Shown: positions 19,204-28,233, numbered from the stretch's first letter. The stretch is 64,000 nucleotides of DNA from Cohnella herbarum (GCF_012849095.1 NZ_CP051680.1:5445001-5509000), one strand, 5' to 3'. A program made the numbers and translations. Notes: generated by a model from the sequence alone, not told the origin.

Positions 19204-19977
19204 ATGCTTATCGACACCCATGCCCACCTAGATTCTCCCAAGTTCGACAACGATCGCGAAGAGGTCATCGCCCGCGCCCTTGAGGCAGGGATAGATACGA
19301 TCGTGAACATCGGTTTTAATCGGGAAACGATTCCCACGACTATGGCGTTAGCCGAGAAATATCCCTTTATCTACGCGGTCGTAGGGTGGCATCCGACAGA
19401 TGCTATAGATATGAAGTTGGAGGAGGATTTGGCCTGGATCGAACGGCTGTGCAGCCACCCAAAAGTCGTGGCCATCGGCGAGATCGGGCTTGATTACTAT
19501 TGGGATACGTCCCCGAAAGAAATCCAACATACCGTATTCCGGGAGCAAATTCGGTTGGCTAAACGTCTGAACAAACCGATCGTCATCCACAATCGCGATG
19601 CTCACGAAGATATCGTTAGATTACTTAAAGAAGAGAAAGCGGAAGAAGTCGGCGGAATTATGCACTGCTTCTCCGGAAGCTGGGAAACGGCCCGAAAATG
19701 CCTCGATATGAACTTCTATATTTCATTCGGAGGTCCGGTTACTTTTAAGAACGCGAGAGTGCCGAAAGAGGTGTTGGAACGTGTTCCGCTCGATCGATTA
19801 TTGCTCGAAACGGATGCTCCTTATTTAGCTCCGCACCCTCACCGAGGGAAGCGGAACGAGTCGGCTTACGTTCGTCTCGTCGCGGAGACCGCGGCGGAGA
19901 TTAAAGGGATTTCAGTGGATGAGATGGCACATATTACCAGTGAAAATGGGCGCCGCTGTTTGGGCATAACGAGATAA
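19204..19977 (+). CDS. tatD: TatD-family metal-dependent DNase (YabD)
   Basis: A 257-residue TIM-barrel hydrolase with intact metal ligands in DTHAHLD, GEIGLDYYWD, VIHNRDAHED, MHCFSGSWE and LETDAPYLAP. TatD enzymes have 3'-5' exonuclease activity in repair or DNA degradation. ATG 19204 is preceded by GAAGGGGG. Its own transcription unit probably begins in the 130 bp after ywfO. Confidence 0.96.
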   Translation: MLIDTHAHLDSPKFDNDREEVIARALEAGIDTIVNIGFNRETIPTTMALAEKYPFIYAVVGWHPTDAIDMKLEEDLAWIERLCSHPKVVAIGEIGLDYYWDTSPKEIQHTVFREQIRLAKRLNKPIVIHNRDAHEDIVRLLKEEKAEEVGGIMHCFSGSWETARKCLDMNFYISFGGPVTFKNARVPKEVLERVPLDRLLLETDAPYLAPHPHRGKRNESAYVRLVAETAAEIKGISVDEMAHITSENGRRCLGITR

Positions 19978-20163
19978 ACGGAAGATTTGGAAGAAAAACG
20001 GCTCGGTTTGAAGAAAAAACTGGCTTTTGCTTGGGATAATCGAATAGATCCGGTCGTTTTTCCGTGAAAACGAGCAAATTCGTCCGTTGCATCATCTTTA
20101 CACCTTTGGCGACTAGAGGTTATTATCATCAACAGAAGTTCGAATATGACATTCCTTTTCCAG

Positions 20164-20376
20164 TGCGCTTAATCTCCCGAACGGGAGAGTGGGGGACCCA
20201 ACGCAACGGCGTTTAGGCAATTAAACGTCCGCAGCGGTCCGAGCAATCTTGGGGTGAATTTTGCAAGTGGCAGAGACGCGACTCTATCTGAGTAACTCGT
20301 CATGCCAAGGAGCAAATAGGGCAACTCTCTTTCGCCCGAACCCGACAGCTAACCCCGCAAGCGTGATAGAGAGAGG
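20164..20376 (+). ncRNA. Cyclic-di-AMP riboswitch (ydaO-yuaA class)
   Basis: Conserved ydaO blocks occur in order: CGCTTAATCTCCCGAACGGG, AGAGTGGGGGACCCA, GGCGTTT, GGGGTGAAT, the central GCAAGTGGCAGAGACGCGAC, and CCGAACCCGACAGCTAACC then CGCAAGCGT. It lies in the 680-bp leader of yabE and precedes an intrinsic terminator, so binding c-di-AMP should switch the gene off. This class commonly controls cell-wall hydrolases and osmolyte transport. Confidence 0.93.
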
Positions 20377-20421
20377 TCAACCTCGTGCCGCGACAATTCT
20401 TTTAACTCTTCTACATGCGGA

Positions 20422-20456
20422 AGCCACGAACAGGTCCTCTGTCTCGATGGCTTTTT
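20422..20456 (+). terminator. Riboswitch-controlled terminator before yabE
   Basis: AGCCACGA...ACAG / CTGT...TCGATGGCT stem followed by T5, about 45 nt after the ydaO aptamer. Placed as its expression platform. Confidence 0.8.
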
Positions 20457-20654
20457 GTGTTGAAAAAAAGAATTGTAAAAGCTTGTACCAAGCTTTGGAG
20501 CGTGCATTACTGGATAAGGCGGCGCTTTAACAAACGTCCGGAATTTCGCAGTAACGGACGGATCGGCGAGCGTCGATAACCATTTTGGATTAGTCGCGTC
20601 AGACAAGTATCATGCATCACAGTCGACGGCGGGGCTATGAAGGAGGAGCGAGAT

Positions 20655-21812
20655 ATGGGCGTTATTCCTACTGAGGAAACCCATGTTCCACGACCGACCG
20701 GCAAGCTTTTCGCACTGCGATGGAAGCATGAGCATTTGCGCGCAGCCCTACTAGGCGCAATTCTCGTTTTTGCCATCACCATCATGTTCATGTCGTTGTT
20801 GCAGAAAGCAGCCACTAAGAACATTACGTTCATCGACAACGGAATATCTAAAATGTTCGAAACCCAGTCTCCTAACGTACTCGGTTTTATCGAAGAACAG
20901 GGTATTCACGTTGGCCCGCATGATCGCCTTTCCCTATCGCTTACCGATTCTCTTGAAGAGGGCGGCCAGCTCGTTATCGATCGGGCTGTAGGAGTGACGG
21001 TCAGAGCGGACGGAAATCAGAAAGTTACCTACACGACCGAAGATACGGTTGGGGGAGTCATAAGTTCGTTAGCGATTAAACTGTCCGACGAGGACCGGAT
21101 TACGCCGGCCCTGGGCAGTCCCTTGAAAGAGGGGATGACCGTATCGGTAGTTAGGGTTCGTAAAGAAGTCGTAGAGACCAAGTACCCAATCGACTTTAAG
21201 GTCGTACAGAAAAAGAACGAAGAGCTGGAAGAAGGCAAGCTGAAGGTTGTTAATGCGGGGAAAAAAGGGCTCGTCGTCTTCAAGACGGAGAAAGTTTACG
21301 AGGATGGTAAGCTCGTCAGTCAGGAAATGATCGAGAAAACCGTTGCCCAACCAGCCGTTCAGAAAATCGTCGCTATCGGCACGAAGAAGAAGCCCGAGGT
21401 GGCGACTCTCTCTTATAGCGGTCCGCCGACTTCCGCCGAAGCGAGAGTCGTTAAGTTAAACGGCCAAAGCGTAAAAGTTAAGCGGCTGCTTAACAATGTA
21501 ACGCTGACCGCCTATTCGGCCGGATTTGCCTCTACCGGTAAATCGGAGGGCGATCACGGTTACGGAGTCACATCTTCCGGTGCCGTCGTTCGAGAAGGGC
21601 GTACGATTGCCGTCGACCCTAAGGTCATCCCTATCGGTTGGTGGGTCTATATCGAAGGCATTGGATTCAGAAGAGCCGAAGATACGGGCGGCGCGGTCAA
21701 AGGGAAGAAGATCGACGTTTATTACGAGAGCGAATCGCGAGCGAACAAGTTCGGCATGAAACGCGGATACAAGGTATACGTGATCGGTCCGGTCAAACCT
21801 TCCGCGGATTAA
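20655..21812 (+). CDS. yabE: YabE-like cell-wall protein with G5 and 3D domains
   Basis: A 385-residue protein. One membrane anchor follows a basic stretch (about residues 30-48, GAILVFAITIMFMSLL). Next come two DUF348 ubiquitin-like domains (FIDNGISKMFE, VTVRADGNQKVTYTTEDTV), a G5 domain (residues about 180-250, KVVNAGKKGLVVFKTEKVYEDG), and a C-terminal 3D domain (VTLTAYSAGFAS, IAVDPKVIPIGWWVYIEG, AEDTGGAVKG) with the three Asp residues of MltA/EXLX-type lytic enzymes. Relatives resemble resuscitation-promoting factors that cleave peptidoglycan. ATG 20655 follows AGGAGG by 8 bp. Controlled by the upstream c-di-AMP riboswitch. Confidence 0.94.
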   Translation: MGVIPTEETHVPRPTGKLFALRWKHEHLRAALLGAILVFAITIMFMSLLQKAATKNITFIDNGISKMFETQSPNVLGFIEEQGIHVGPHDRLSLSLTDSLEEGGQLVIDRAVGVTVRADGNQKVTYTTEDTVGGVISSLAIKLSDEDRITPALGSPLKEGMTVSVVRVRKEVVETKYPIDFKVVQKKNEELEEGKLKVVNAGKKGLVVFKTEKVYEDGKLVSQEMIEKTVAQPAVQKIVAIGTKKKPEVATLSYSGPPTSAEARVVKLNGQSVKVKRLLNNVTLTAYSAGFASTGKSEGDHGYGVTSSGAVVREGRTIAVDPKVIPIGWWVYIEGIGFRRAEDTGGAVKGKKIDVYYESESRANKFGMKRGYKVYVIGPVKPSAD

Positions 21813-21857
21813 TCGTTACGAGAATGAGTGGCCTACGCGTAACAATAGCAAGTCGTG

Positions 21858-21898
21858 AATCGGGAAGAAGCCGCGAGGCTTTCTCCCGATTTTTGTTT
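21858..21898 (+). terminator. Intrinsic terminator after yabE
   Basis: AATCGGGA / TCCCGATT stem enclosing GAAGCCGCGAGGCTTTC, then TTTTG. Confidence 0.88.
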
Positions 21899-21995
21899 TA
21901 TAGCGGTTTGCTACGAATCCGCATGATGACTTGCCGTCGCCGGGAATCTCGTATACGCTTGTAGGAATAGCTTTGTAAAGGCGGAATGAAATGTT

Positions 21996-22547
21996 ATGAT
22001 TCGAGAAATGATTGTCGTTGAAGGGAAGGACGACACGACGGCCGTCCAGAGAGCCGTAGGCGCGGACACGATCGAGACGGGCGGTTCCGCGATCGGGGAA
22101 GACGTGCTGAAGCGCATCGAGCTTGCACAGTCCCGCAGAGGGGTTATCGTTCTAACGGATCCGGATGCTCCGGGAGAACGCATTCGCAAGATCGTGACCG
22201 AAAGGGTGCCGGGCTGCAAGCATGCCTTCCTGACGAAGGACGAAGCGAGAGGCCGGCGAGGAATCGGAGTCGAGCATGCTTCCGACGAGGCGATTCGCAG
22301 AGCGCTGGAAGGCGTCCGAAGCCCTGAAGGCGATTCTGGGGAGCTTGGAGAGATCGAGTGGAGCGATCTGCTCGATACGGGGCTCATCGTGCACGCCTCG
22401 TCTGCGCGCCGCAGAGAGCGAATGGGAGAGCTGTTAGGGATCGGGTACGCGAACGGCAAGCAATTTTACAAAAGGTGTCTCATGTTCCGAATTACGCGAG
22501 TCGAGTTTCTAACCGCATTGGAACAACTGGAGCGGGAAGGGTTATAG
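21996..22547 (+). CDS. rnmV: Ribonuclease M5
   Basis: A 183-residue Toprim-domain RNase. The catalytic Glu is in IVVEGKDDT and the DxD pair in LTDPDAPGERIRK, followed by the family RGRRGIGVEHA segment. It matures both ends of 5S rRNA precursors with ribosomal protein L18, matching the 5S gene in this window. It begins about 100 bp after the yabE terminator and is followed 7 bp later by rsmA, with which it is coupled. Confidence 0.96.
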   Translation: MIREMIVVEGKDDTTAVQRAVGADTIETGGSAIGEDVLKRIELAQSRRGVIVLTDPDAPGERIRKIVTERVPGCKHAFLTKDEARGRRGIGVEHASDEAIRRALEGVRSPEGDSGELGEIEWSDLLDTGLIVHASSARRRERMGELLGIGYANGKQFYKRCLMFRITRVEFLTALEQLEREGL

Positions 22548-22553
22548 CCGAAT

Positions 22554-23630
22554 ATGAAAAAAACGATGGATAAAAACGGGGGCGTAAAAAGTTCCGGAGG
22601 GAAGAGCGGCGGAACAAAAAGCGGCCCAAAGAATGGCGGAGCAAATAACGGCGGCAAAAAGTATGGTCCCCATACGAAGCCTTATCAATATTCTCAAAAG
22701 CCGGAGGGAGCGGAAGCTAAGTCGGGCTCGTCTGCGGCAACGTCTTCCAAGGACATGTTAAAAGAAATCGCGACATCCAGCCGTACCCGCGATATCATTC
22801 GCAAGCACGGCTTTACTTTCAAGAAGAGCCTAGGGCAGAACTTCCTGATCAACGCGGACGTGTTGGATCAGATCATTGCCGCTGCGGGCTTGGACGAGAC
22901 CCGCGGAGCGCTTGAAGTTGGCCCCGGGATAGGATCACTTACGGAAAGACTCGCCAAGGCGGCGGGCAAAGTCGCGTCGGTGGAAATCGATAGGCGTCTC
23001 ATCCCGATCCTGGAAGACGTTATGTCCCCCTACGCGAACGTAAACATCGTTCACAGTGATATTCTTAAGACCGATCTGCGGAAGCTCTGGGAGGAGCAAT
23101 TCTCAGGCTTAGCCGGCGTGAGCGTAGTAGCGAATCTTCCGTATTACGTAACGACGCCGATCATTATGAAGTTGCTGGAAGAACGGTTGCCTCTGGAGAA
23201 CATCGTCGTTATGGTGCAGAAGGAAGTCGCGGAGAGAATGGCGGCTAAGCCGGGGGGCAAAGAATTCGGAAGCCTGAGCATCGCCGTGCAATACTACTGC
23301 GAGCCCGAGCTCGTCTGCATCGTGCCCGGCAAAGCGTTTATCCCCGCCCCTAATGTGGAATCGGCGGTCATCAAGCTGAAACGACGTCAGGAGCTGGCCG
23401 TCAGCGTTCCCGATGAAGCGAAGTTTTTCCATGTCGTTCAGACCGCGTTTTCCCAGCGGCGTAAGACGCTTGCGAATAACTTGTCCTCGTTATCGGGGAA
23501 AGAACGCAAAGCAGAGCTGTCGGAAATGTTGCTGGCTAACGGCATACAACCGGAGCGCCGCGCGGAGACGTTGTCGTTGCAAGAATTCGCAACCGTATGC
23601 GAGGCGTTGACCCGAAGCGGTATGCTCTAA
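22554..23630 (+). CDS. rsmA: 16S rRNA A1518/A1519 dimethyltransferase with N-terminal extension
   Basis: A 358-residue KsgA. The SAM site is EVGPGIGSLTERLA and the catalytic NLPYYVTTPI motif is intact. Bacillus RsmA starts at the residue equivalent to Met 68 here (MLKEIATSSRTRDIIRKHG). The first 67 residues are a Gly/Lys/Asn-rich disordered tail (for example SSGGKSGGTKSG). Neither start has a strong ribosome-binding site: GGAAGGG is 13 bp before ATG 22554, and AAGGA lies only 1 bp before ATG 22755. I keep the long form because the frame is open and couples to rnmV. Confidence 0.93.
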   Translation: MKKTMDKNGGVKSSGGKSGGTKSGPKNGGANNGGKKYGPHTKPYQYSQKPEGAEAKSGSSAATSSKDMLKEIATSSRTRDIIRKHGFTFKKSLGQNFLINADVLDQIIAAAGLDETRGALEVGPGIGSLTERLAKAAGKVASVEIDRRLIPILEDVMSPYANVNIVHSDILKTDLRKLWEEQFSGLAGVSVVANLPYYVTTPIIMKLLEERLPLENIVVMVQKEVAERMAAKPGGKEFGSLSIAVQYYCEPELVCIVPGKAFIPAPNVESAVIKLKRRQELAVSVPDEAKFFHVVQTAFSQRRKTLANNLSSLSGKERKAELSEMLLANGIQPERRAETLSLQEFATVCEALTRSGML

Positions 23631-23635
23631 TAAAT

Positions 23636-23667
23636 TCGAAGGGCCGTTGCCTAGACGGTCTCTTCGA
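23636..23667 (+). other. Stem-loop after rsmA without T tract
   Basis: TCGAAG...CCGT / ACGG...CTTCGA stem just past the rsmA stop. No poly-T follows, so it may stabilise the 3' end or be a weak terminator. Confidence 0.4.
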
Positions 23668-23789
23668 GCATTTCGGAAAGCATAAAATCGCGTGTGTTTT
23701 TGCTTGGCTGCTTTGAGATCAAAAGCCGACTCCGGACGCGCACCCGAAGCCTATTCGCTCCATAGGATAGACGAAGAGGTGATTTGCCC

Positions 23790-24668
23790 ATGAAGCAGGG
23801 GGATCTAGTCGTTCGCAAATCCTATGGTGGGGATGTATTGTTCCGAGTTGCGGCATTCGCCGCAGATCAAGCTGTGCTCAGGGGGATGGACTACCGCTTG
23901 CTTGCCGACTCCCCTATCGAAGATCTTCAAACGGTACGCAATCCGGACGAGCTCGGAGGGACGCGCCAGGCGCGCATACAGGCGAATGAATCTCTGCGCC
24001 GAATGAACGAGGAACGGAACAAGCAAGCCGTGCGTGCGGGCTTCACGACGGCTCTAGACGATCGGCGGCAACCCTTCTTCGAGATGCCGGGCAGGGTTCT
24101 GCATCTAGACGGAGACGCCAACTATCTGAAGAAGAGCATGCAGGTGTATGGCCAATTAAGGGTTCCCGCGGAAGGCGTGCACTGTCACGAGTCGCAAATG
24201 CCGCAAATGTTGCTTCGGATGCTCCCGCAATTTCATCCGGACATTGTCGTCATTACCGGCCATGACGGGGTGCTCAAGCAGCGCGAGGATCTGCAGCAGC
24301 TCAGTAGTTACAAAAATTCGTTGAACTTCGTTCAAGCGGTCAATGTCGCGAGGGACTATGAACGCAATCGCGATTCGCTCGTCGTCGTTGCCGGCGCCTG
24401 TCAGTCCCACTTCGAAGCCCTATTACAAGCAGGGGCCAATTTCGCAAGCTCTCCGGGGCGAATTATGATTCATGCGCTGGATCCCGTCTACGTAGCCGTA
24501 CGCGCCGCGTTCACTCCGTTCCGGGATACGATCAACATCACCGACGTTATCGCCCATACGATCAGCGGAAGGCAAGGCGTCGGGGGAATTGAGACCATGG
24601 GACGATATCGGATCGGAGTCCCGAATTTAAAAGAAGCGAATTCGGAACAAAATGTGAACATTGTGTGA
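23790..24668 (+). CDS. yabG: Sporulation-specific protease YabG
   Basis: A 292-residue protein matching YabG throughout. GDLVVRKSYGGDVLFRV is at the N-terminus, and PGRVLHLDGDANYLKK, VHCHE, IVVITGHDG, VVAGACQSHFEALLQAGANF and IHALDPVYV follow. The conserved Cys/His pair in GACQSHFE and HDG suggests a cysteine-peptidase-like site. It processes spore-coat proteins late in sporulation. ATG 23790 has GAAGAGGTG 8 bp upstream. The usual position between rsmA and veg is kept. Confidence 0.95.
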   Translation: MKQGDLVVRKSYGGDVLFRVAAFAADQAVLRGMDYRLLADSPIEDLQTVRNPDELGGTRQARIQANESLRRMNEERNKQAVRAGFTTALDDRRQPFFEMPGRVLHLDGDANYLKKSMQVYGQLRVPAEGVHCHESQMPQMLLRMLPQFHPDIVVITGHDGVLKQREDLQQLSSYKNSLNFVQAVNVARDYERNRDSLVVVAGACQSHFEALLQAGANFASSPGRIMIHALDPVYVAVRAAFTPFRDTINITDVIAHTISGRQGVGGIETMGRYRIGVPNLKEANSEQNVNIV

Positions 24669-24720
24669 CGAAATGAATGGAATCTTTGGGAAAACCCAGG
24701 ATCTACAAGGAAAATGACCG

Positions 24721-24750
24721 TTGACATGAAATCAGCACTGTTGATATAAT
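24721..24750 (+). promoter_or_regulatory. Sigma-A promoter 1 of veg
   Basis: Perfect TTGACA and TATAAT hexamers with an 18-bp spacer. Confidence 0.85.
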
Positions 24751-24761
24751 ATTCTGCTCAT

Positions 24762-24790
24762 TTGACACCTCCCCTGTTTTTAGATATAAT
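24762..24790 (+). promoter_or_regulatory. Sigma-A promoter 2 of veg
   Basis: Perfect TTGACA and TATAAT hexamers with a 17-bp spacer, 12 bp downstream of promoter 1. Tandem strong promoters are a known feature of veg in Bacillus. Confidence 0.9.
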
Positions 24791-24817
24791 TTACAGGGAA
24801 AGAGGTGGTAGTGGATC

Positions 24818-25093
24818 ATGGCTAAAAACGCTCTTCTAGAGATCAAACGAAGCCTGGAACCGCACGTCGGCTCCAAAATCATGCTCCGCGCCAACGGTGG
24901 ACGACGCAAAACCATCGAACGCACGGGGGTATTGGAAGAAATCTACCCATCAGTTTTCATTGTTAAACTGGATCAGGAACAGCACGCGTTTAAGCGGGTT
25001 TCGTACAGTTACGCCGATATTTTGACTGAATCCGTGGAAGTTATGCTGTGCAATGACGATGGCCAGGTTCGCATCAATTATTTATCGCACTGA
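24818..25093 (+). CDS. veg: Veg protein (biofilm/germination-linked, highly expressed)
   Basis: A 91-residue protein with the signature [19 protein letters not shown] in pieces ([12 protein letters not shown]) and [12 protein letters not shown]. Veg stimulates biofilm formation in Bacillus by antagonising SinR and is expressed very strongly. Two consensus sigma-A promoters lie directly upstream, AGAGGTGG is 8 bp before the ATG, and a terminator follows. Confidence 0.96.
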   Translation: MAKNALLEIKRSLEPHVGSKIMLRANGGRRKTIERTGVLEEIYPSVFIVKLDQEQHAFKRVSYSYADILTESVEVMLCNDDGQVRINYLSH

Positions 25094-25106
25094 CACGGTT
25101 AATTGT

Positions 25107-25151
25107 ACGGGCAGCATCGCGCTTGGGAAGAAGCGCCGTGCTGTCCGTTTT
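25107..25151 (+). terminator. Intrinsic terminator after veg
   Basis: Long stem ACGGGCAGCA / TGCTGTCCGT with an inner GCGC / GCGC helix, then TTTT. Confidence 0.82.
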
Positions 25152-25181
25152 GCATGTATAAGCTTCTAAATAGGCATCCTA
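25152..25181 (+). promoter_or_regulatory. Sigma-G promoter of sspF
   Basis: GCATG at 25152-25156 and CATCCTA at 25175-25181 with an 18-bp spacer fit the sigma-G consensus (GHATR, CATNNTA). They lie 35 bp before a spore-protein gene. Confidence 0.72.
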
Positions 25182-25215
25182 TTAAGGGTCTTAACCTTGA
25201 CGAGGAGGCGACGGG

Positions 25216-25395
25216 ATGAGTCGAAGAAGAAGCGTGATGTCCGAGCAATTGAAGACGGAACTAGCTAAGGACCTCGGGTTTTACGGGAAAGTCCAACAAG
25301 AGGGCTGGGGCGGAATTACGACCAAGGATGCTGGGAACATGGTGAAACGGGCGATTCAGATCGCGGAGCAGGCGGCATCGAAATCCCAGCAATAA
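25216..25395 (+). CDS. sspF: Small acid-soluble spore protein SspF, alpha/beta-type-like
   Basis: A 59-residue protein reading [18 protein letters not shown], then [26 protein letters not shown] and QIAEQAA, as in SspF. It binds and protects spore DNA; in Bacillus SspF is made in the forespore under sigma-G, and a fitting promoter is visible upstream. CGAGGAGG lies 9 bp before the ATG. It is transcribed alone between the veg terminator and its own. Confidence 0.95.
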   Translation: MSRRRSVMSEQLKTELAKDLGFYGKVQQEGWGGITTKDAGNMVKRAIQIAEQAASKSQQ

Positions 25396-25436
25396 TTTCA
25401 GGCAATGGCGACATGCCGGGAGGCGAATTCCCGATT

Positions 25437-25461
25437 AAGGGGGAGTTTGTCCTCCTTTTTC
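25437..25461 (+). terminator. Intrinsic terminator after sspF
   Basis: AAGGGGGA / TCCTCCTT imperfect stem with a 5-nt loop, followed by T tract. Confidence 0.75.
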
Positions 25462-25559
25462 GCATTTAGAGGCGCTGTTTGTTATAATATGTAAAGGTTT
25501 TTGCATGGATAAATGCATAGGAAAACGTCAATTACGGAAACGGGGAAATCTCTTTTCTT

Positions 25560-25850
25560 CCGACCTGAAGAACGAGCGAAATAGAGGTGCTCAGCACCCT
25601 TATTTCTCCGGAAACCCGCTCGCGGAGTGAAATAGAGGTGCCCAGCGCCCTTATTTCTCCAGAAACCCACTCGCGGATCGAAATAGCGGTGCCCAGCACC
25701 CTTATTTCTCCGGAAACCCACTCGCGGATCGAAATAGAGGTGCCCAGCGCCCTTATTTCTCCGGAAATCCGCTCGCGGTTCGAAATAGCGGTGCCCAGCG
25801 CCCTTATTTCTCCGGAAAACCGCTCGCGGAGCGAAATAGAGGTGCGTTTG
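25560..25850. repeat. 51-bp tandem repeat array with a hairpin in each unit (family B)
   Basis: Six copies start with GAAATAG at 25578, 25629, 25680, 25731, 25782 and 25833, exactly 51 bp apart. Each complete unit contains GAAATA ... GGTGC CCA GCGCC ... TATTTC, a stem of about 13 bp with a 3-4 nt loop. Units vary between GCGCC and GCACC opposite GGTGC, which keeps pairing as G-U or A-U. The linker reads TCTCCGGAAACCCGCTCGCGG. Open frames on both strands exist because 51 is divisible by three; I see no gene. The 600-bp gap between sspF and ispE holds this array and the element at 25955. Confidence 0.92.
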
Positions 25851-25954
25851 TTTCAATTTCTTAAGCGATTGTCCTGTCAACGAAAAGCTTAGCCCTTTAC
25901 TTAAACGATCAGAAAGGATAAAATTCAATGTCTTTGTATTCATCTGATCGCTCG

Positions 25955-26001
25955 ATACAAACGTGTACCGCCGTCTTGAAGACGGCGAAGTCGTTTTACT
26001 T
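25955..26001 (+). promoter_or_regulatory. Stem-loop element upstream of ispE (copy 1)
   Basis: An inner hairpin CGCCGTC / GACGGCG with loop TTGAA, flanked by AAACG and CGTTTT that can close an outer stem. It lies 20-60 bp before the ispE start and is strongly similar to 57131-57180 upstream of yabM. No T tract follows. The nature is unknown. Confidence 0.55.
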
Positions 26002-26018
26002 GGGAAGTGGTGATAAAC

Positions 26019-26876
26019 TTGTCGAAGATTTACGAGAAGGCGCCTGCCAAAATAAATTTAATATTGGACGTATTGCGCAAGAGGGATGACGGCTTTCACG
26101 AAGTCGAAATGATAATGACGATGGTCGACTTGGCCGATCGGCTGGAGATGGAAGAGCTCCCGCGGGATCAGATCCTATTGTCGAGCCAGGTCGGCTTTAT
26201 TCCCCTTGACGAGAAGAACCTCGCGTTTCAAGCGGCGAAGCTGATTAAGGAACGCTACGGGGTTAAGCGAGGCGTCTATATACATTTGGACAAACAGATC
26301 CCGGTAGCGGCGGGACTCGCGGGCGGCAGCAGCGACGCCGCGGCAACTCTAAGGGGATTGAACCGGTTATGGAACCTTGAGCTGTCGACGGACGAGCTGG
26401 AGGTTCTAGGCGCGGAGCTGGGTTCCGATGTCCCGTTCTGTATACGGGGGGGAACGGCTCTTGCACGCGGTCGAGGCGAGAAGCTGCAGACGATTCCTTC
26501 GCCTCCCCAATGCTGGGTGATCTTGGCGAAGCCGCCGATCAACGTATCGACCGCGGACGTATACGGCAAGTTTCGGGTTAACGACGTGAAGGAGCATCCT
26601 TCCATTCCGAATATGCTGAATGCCCTGTCCCGTCAATCTTTTCCGGACATGTGCGCCTCCCTGGGCAATGTGCTGGAGAACGTCACGCTTAATCGCTATC
26701 CTGAAGTTAGGCAAATCAAGGATTGCATGATCAAGGCGGGTGCCGATGGGGTGTTAATGTCGGGCAGCGGGCCTACCGTGTTCGGACTTGTATCCAAGGA
26801 AGTCAAGGTTGCGCGCGTATATAACGGCTTAAGGGGATTTTGCAAAGAGGTATATGTGGTAAGAATGCTAACATAA
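26019..26876 (+). CDS. ispE: 4-diphosphocytidyl-2-C-methyl-D-erythritol kinase
   Basis: A 285-residue GHMP kinase of the MEP isoprenoid pathway. The N-terminal [13 protein letters not shown] carries the catalytic Lys, and the ATP-binding Gly/Ser motif is [19 protein letters not shown] in pieces ([11 protein letters not shown]). [20 protein letters not shown] and the C-terminal [11 protein letters not shown] are also present. TTG 26019 is chosen because it matches the Bacillus N-terminus and AGTGGTGA lies 7 bp upstream; GTG 26007 is the alternative. Confidence 0.95.
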   Translation: MSKIYEKAPAKINLILDVLRKRDDGFHEVEMIMTMVDLADRLEMEELPRDQILLSSQVGFIPLDEKNLAFQAAKLIKERYGVKRGVYIHLDKQIPVAAGLAGGSSDAAATLRGLNRLWNLELSTDELEVLGAELGSDVPFCIRGGTALARGRGEKLQTIPSPPQCWVILAKPPINVSTADVYGKFRVNDVKEHPSIPNMLNALSRQSFPDMCASLGNVLENVTLNRYPEVRQIKDCMIKAGADGVLMSGSGPTVFGLVSKEVKVARVYNGLRGFCKEVYVVRMLT

Positions 26877-26947
26877 TTGCAACTGAACGGCAGATCCCCG
26901 CCATTCTTCTTGAACAAAACCGTATAAAAGTGTTATGATACTCCTAA

Positions 26948-26960
26948 AATATTCGGATTT
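26948..26960 (+). promoter_or_regulatory. Possible PurBox before purR
   Basis: AATATTCGGATTT matches the PurR half-site AWWGTTCGGWWWT with one mismatch, 19 bp before the purR start. A weaker inverted partner lies at 26916-26928. Autoregulation is known for purR in Bacillus. Confidence 0.4.
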
Positions 26961-26978
26961 TGGACGGGAGAGGGGAAC

Positions 26979-27806
26979 TTGAAAAAATTGAAACGCAGCG
27001 CTAGGCTCGTTGAAATGACGCAATACTTATTGGCCCGTCCTCATACGTTAATTTCCCTAACAGCATTCGCTGAGCGTTACCAGTCAGCTAAGTCGTCTAT
27101 TAGCGAGGATTTGGCGATTATTAAAGAGGTTTTCGAGGACGAGGGAATCGGGGAATTGAATACGCTAGCCGGAGCAGCCGGCGGCGTTAGATTCGTACCG
27201 AAGTGCCGCAAAGATCAGGCTTTGGAGAAAATGGGTTCGATATGTCGCGAATTAGAGCTGCCTGAACGTTTGCTTCCGGGCGGATATTTATATATGACGG
27301 ATTTGTTGGGGCAACCGGCTATGATGCAAGAGGTAGGACGGATGTTCGCCACGGCGTTCGCCGATCGGAATATCGACGTCATTATGACCGTCGAAACCAA
27401 AGGTATCCCTTTGGCTCATGCAACCGCCCAATATTTGAATTTGCCGGTCGTTATCGTTCGTCGCGACCATAAGGTGACCGAAGGTTCCGCCGTGAGCATC
27501 AATTACGTCTCCGGATCGACTAAGCGGATACAGACGATGTCGCTGGCCCGTCGCGCGTTAAAAGAAGAATCCCGGGTTCTGATCATTGATGATTTCATGA
27601 AGGCGGGCGGTACGATTCAGGGAATGGTCGACTTGCTCTATGAATTCCGTGCCGTCGTCGCCGGCGTTGGCGTGTTCGTCGAGTCTGGCGAGATCGATAA
27701 CGAGGAACGGTTACTGCATGATTACGTCTCGCTTGCGAGATTATCGGAAGTCGATTTGAAGACCCGCCAGATTAAAGTGCAGCCAGGTAACTTTTTCACC
27801 AAATAA
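26979..27806 (+). CDS. purR: Purine operon repressor PurR
   Basis: A 275-residue protein. An N-terminal winged helix (residues about 1-75, [19 protein letters not shown]) is fused to a phosphoribosyltransferase-like domain with the PRPP loop [13 protein letters not shown]. PurR binds PurBoxes in pur operons and is released by PRPP. The start is TTG 26979 with GAGAGGGG 4-10 bp upstream. It is followed closely by ridA, the usual purR-yabJ pair. Confidence 0.96.
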   Translation: MKKLKRSARLVEMTQYLLARPHTLISLTAFAERYQSAKSSISEDLAIIKEVFEDEGIGELNTLAGAAGGVRFVPKCRKDQALEKMGSICRELELPERLLPGGYLYMTDLLGQPAMMQEVGRMFATAFADRNIDVIMTVETKGIPLAHATAQYLNLPVVIVRRDHKVTEGSAVSINYVSGSTKRIQTMSLARRALKEESRVLIIDDFMKAGGTIQGMVDLLYEFRAVVAGVGVFVESGEIDNEERLLHDYVSLARLSEVDLKTRQIKVQPGNFFTK

Positions 27807-27834
27807 AATGACCGACTATCGGAGGAAATCACTT

Positions 27835-28233
27835 ATGTCGCTGAAAATCGTTTCGACGCCCGAAGCCCCTGCAGCCATTGGACCCTATGCTCAAGCGGTG
27901 CGCGCTGGCAATCTGCTGTATACATCCGGACAGATTCCATTGACGCCGGCCGGCGAGCTTGTGGTCGGCACGATTCAAGAGCAAACGCATCAAGTGCTAA
28001 CCAATCTGAAAGCGGTTTTGGCAGCTGAAGGAGCCGGCTTCCATGACGTGATCAAGACGACCGTCTTTTTGAAGGATATGAACCAGTTTTCTGAGTTCAA
28101 TTTGGTGTACGCATCGTACTTCGGAGAGCACACTCCAGCCCGTTCGACCGTAGAAGTGGCAAGGCTTCCGAAGGATGTTTTTGTCGAAATAGAATTGATT
28201 GCGGCGATATCTGTCGAAACTGTCAGGAATTAA
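27835..28233 (+). CDS. ridA: RidA-family enamine/imine deaminase (YabJ)
   Basis: A 132-residue Rid/YER057c/UK114 protein: [35 protein letters not shown] ([12 protein letters not shown]), [11 protein letters not shown] and VEIELIAA. The Arg in ARSTVEV is the substrate-anchoring residue. It removes reactive enamines such as 2-aminoacrylate. ATG 27835 follows CGGAGGAAA by about 7 bp; a longer frame from 27808 lacks a site. Confidence 0.95.
   Translation: MSLKIVSTPEAPAAIGPYAQAVRAGNLLYTSGQIPLTPAGELVVGTIQEQTHQVLTNLKAVLAAEGAGFHDVIKTTVFLKDMNQFSEFNLVYASYFGEHTPARSTVEVARLPKDVFVEIELIAAISVETVRN

Noticed and set aside
20261..20530. 89-codon frame before yabE
   Set aside because: It lies inside the c-di-AMP riboswitch and its terminator.
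23636..23667. Terminator after rsmA
   Set aside because: The stem is good but no T tract follows; kept only as a stem-loop.
25482..25943. Long repeat-bearing frames on both strands before ispE
   Set aside because: They are open only because the unit is 51 bp; no ribosome-binding site and no codon-use support.
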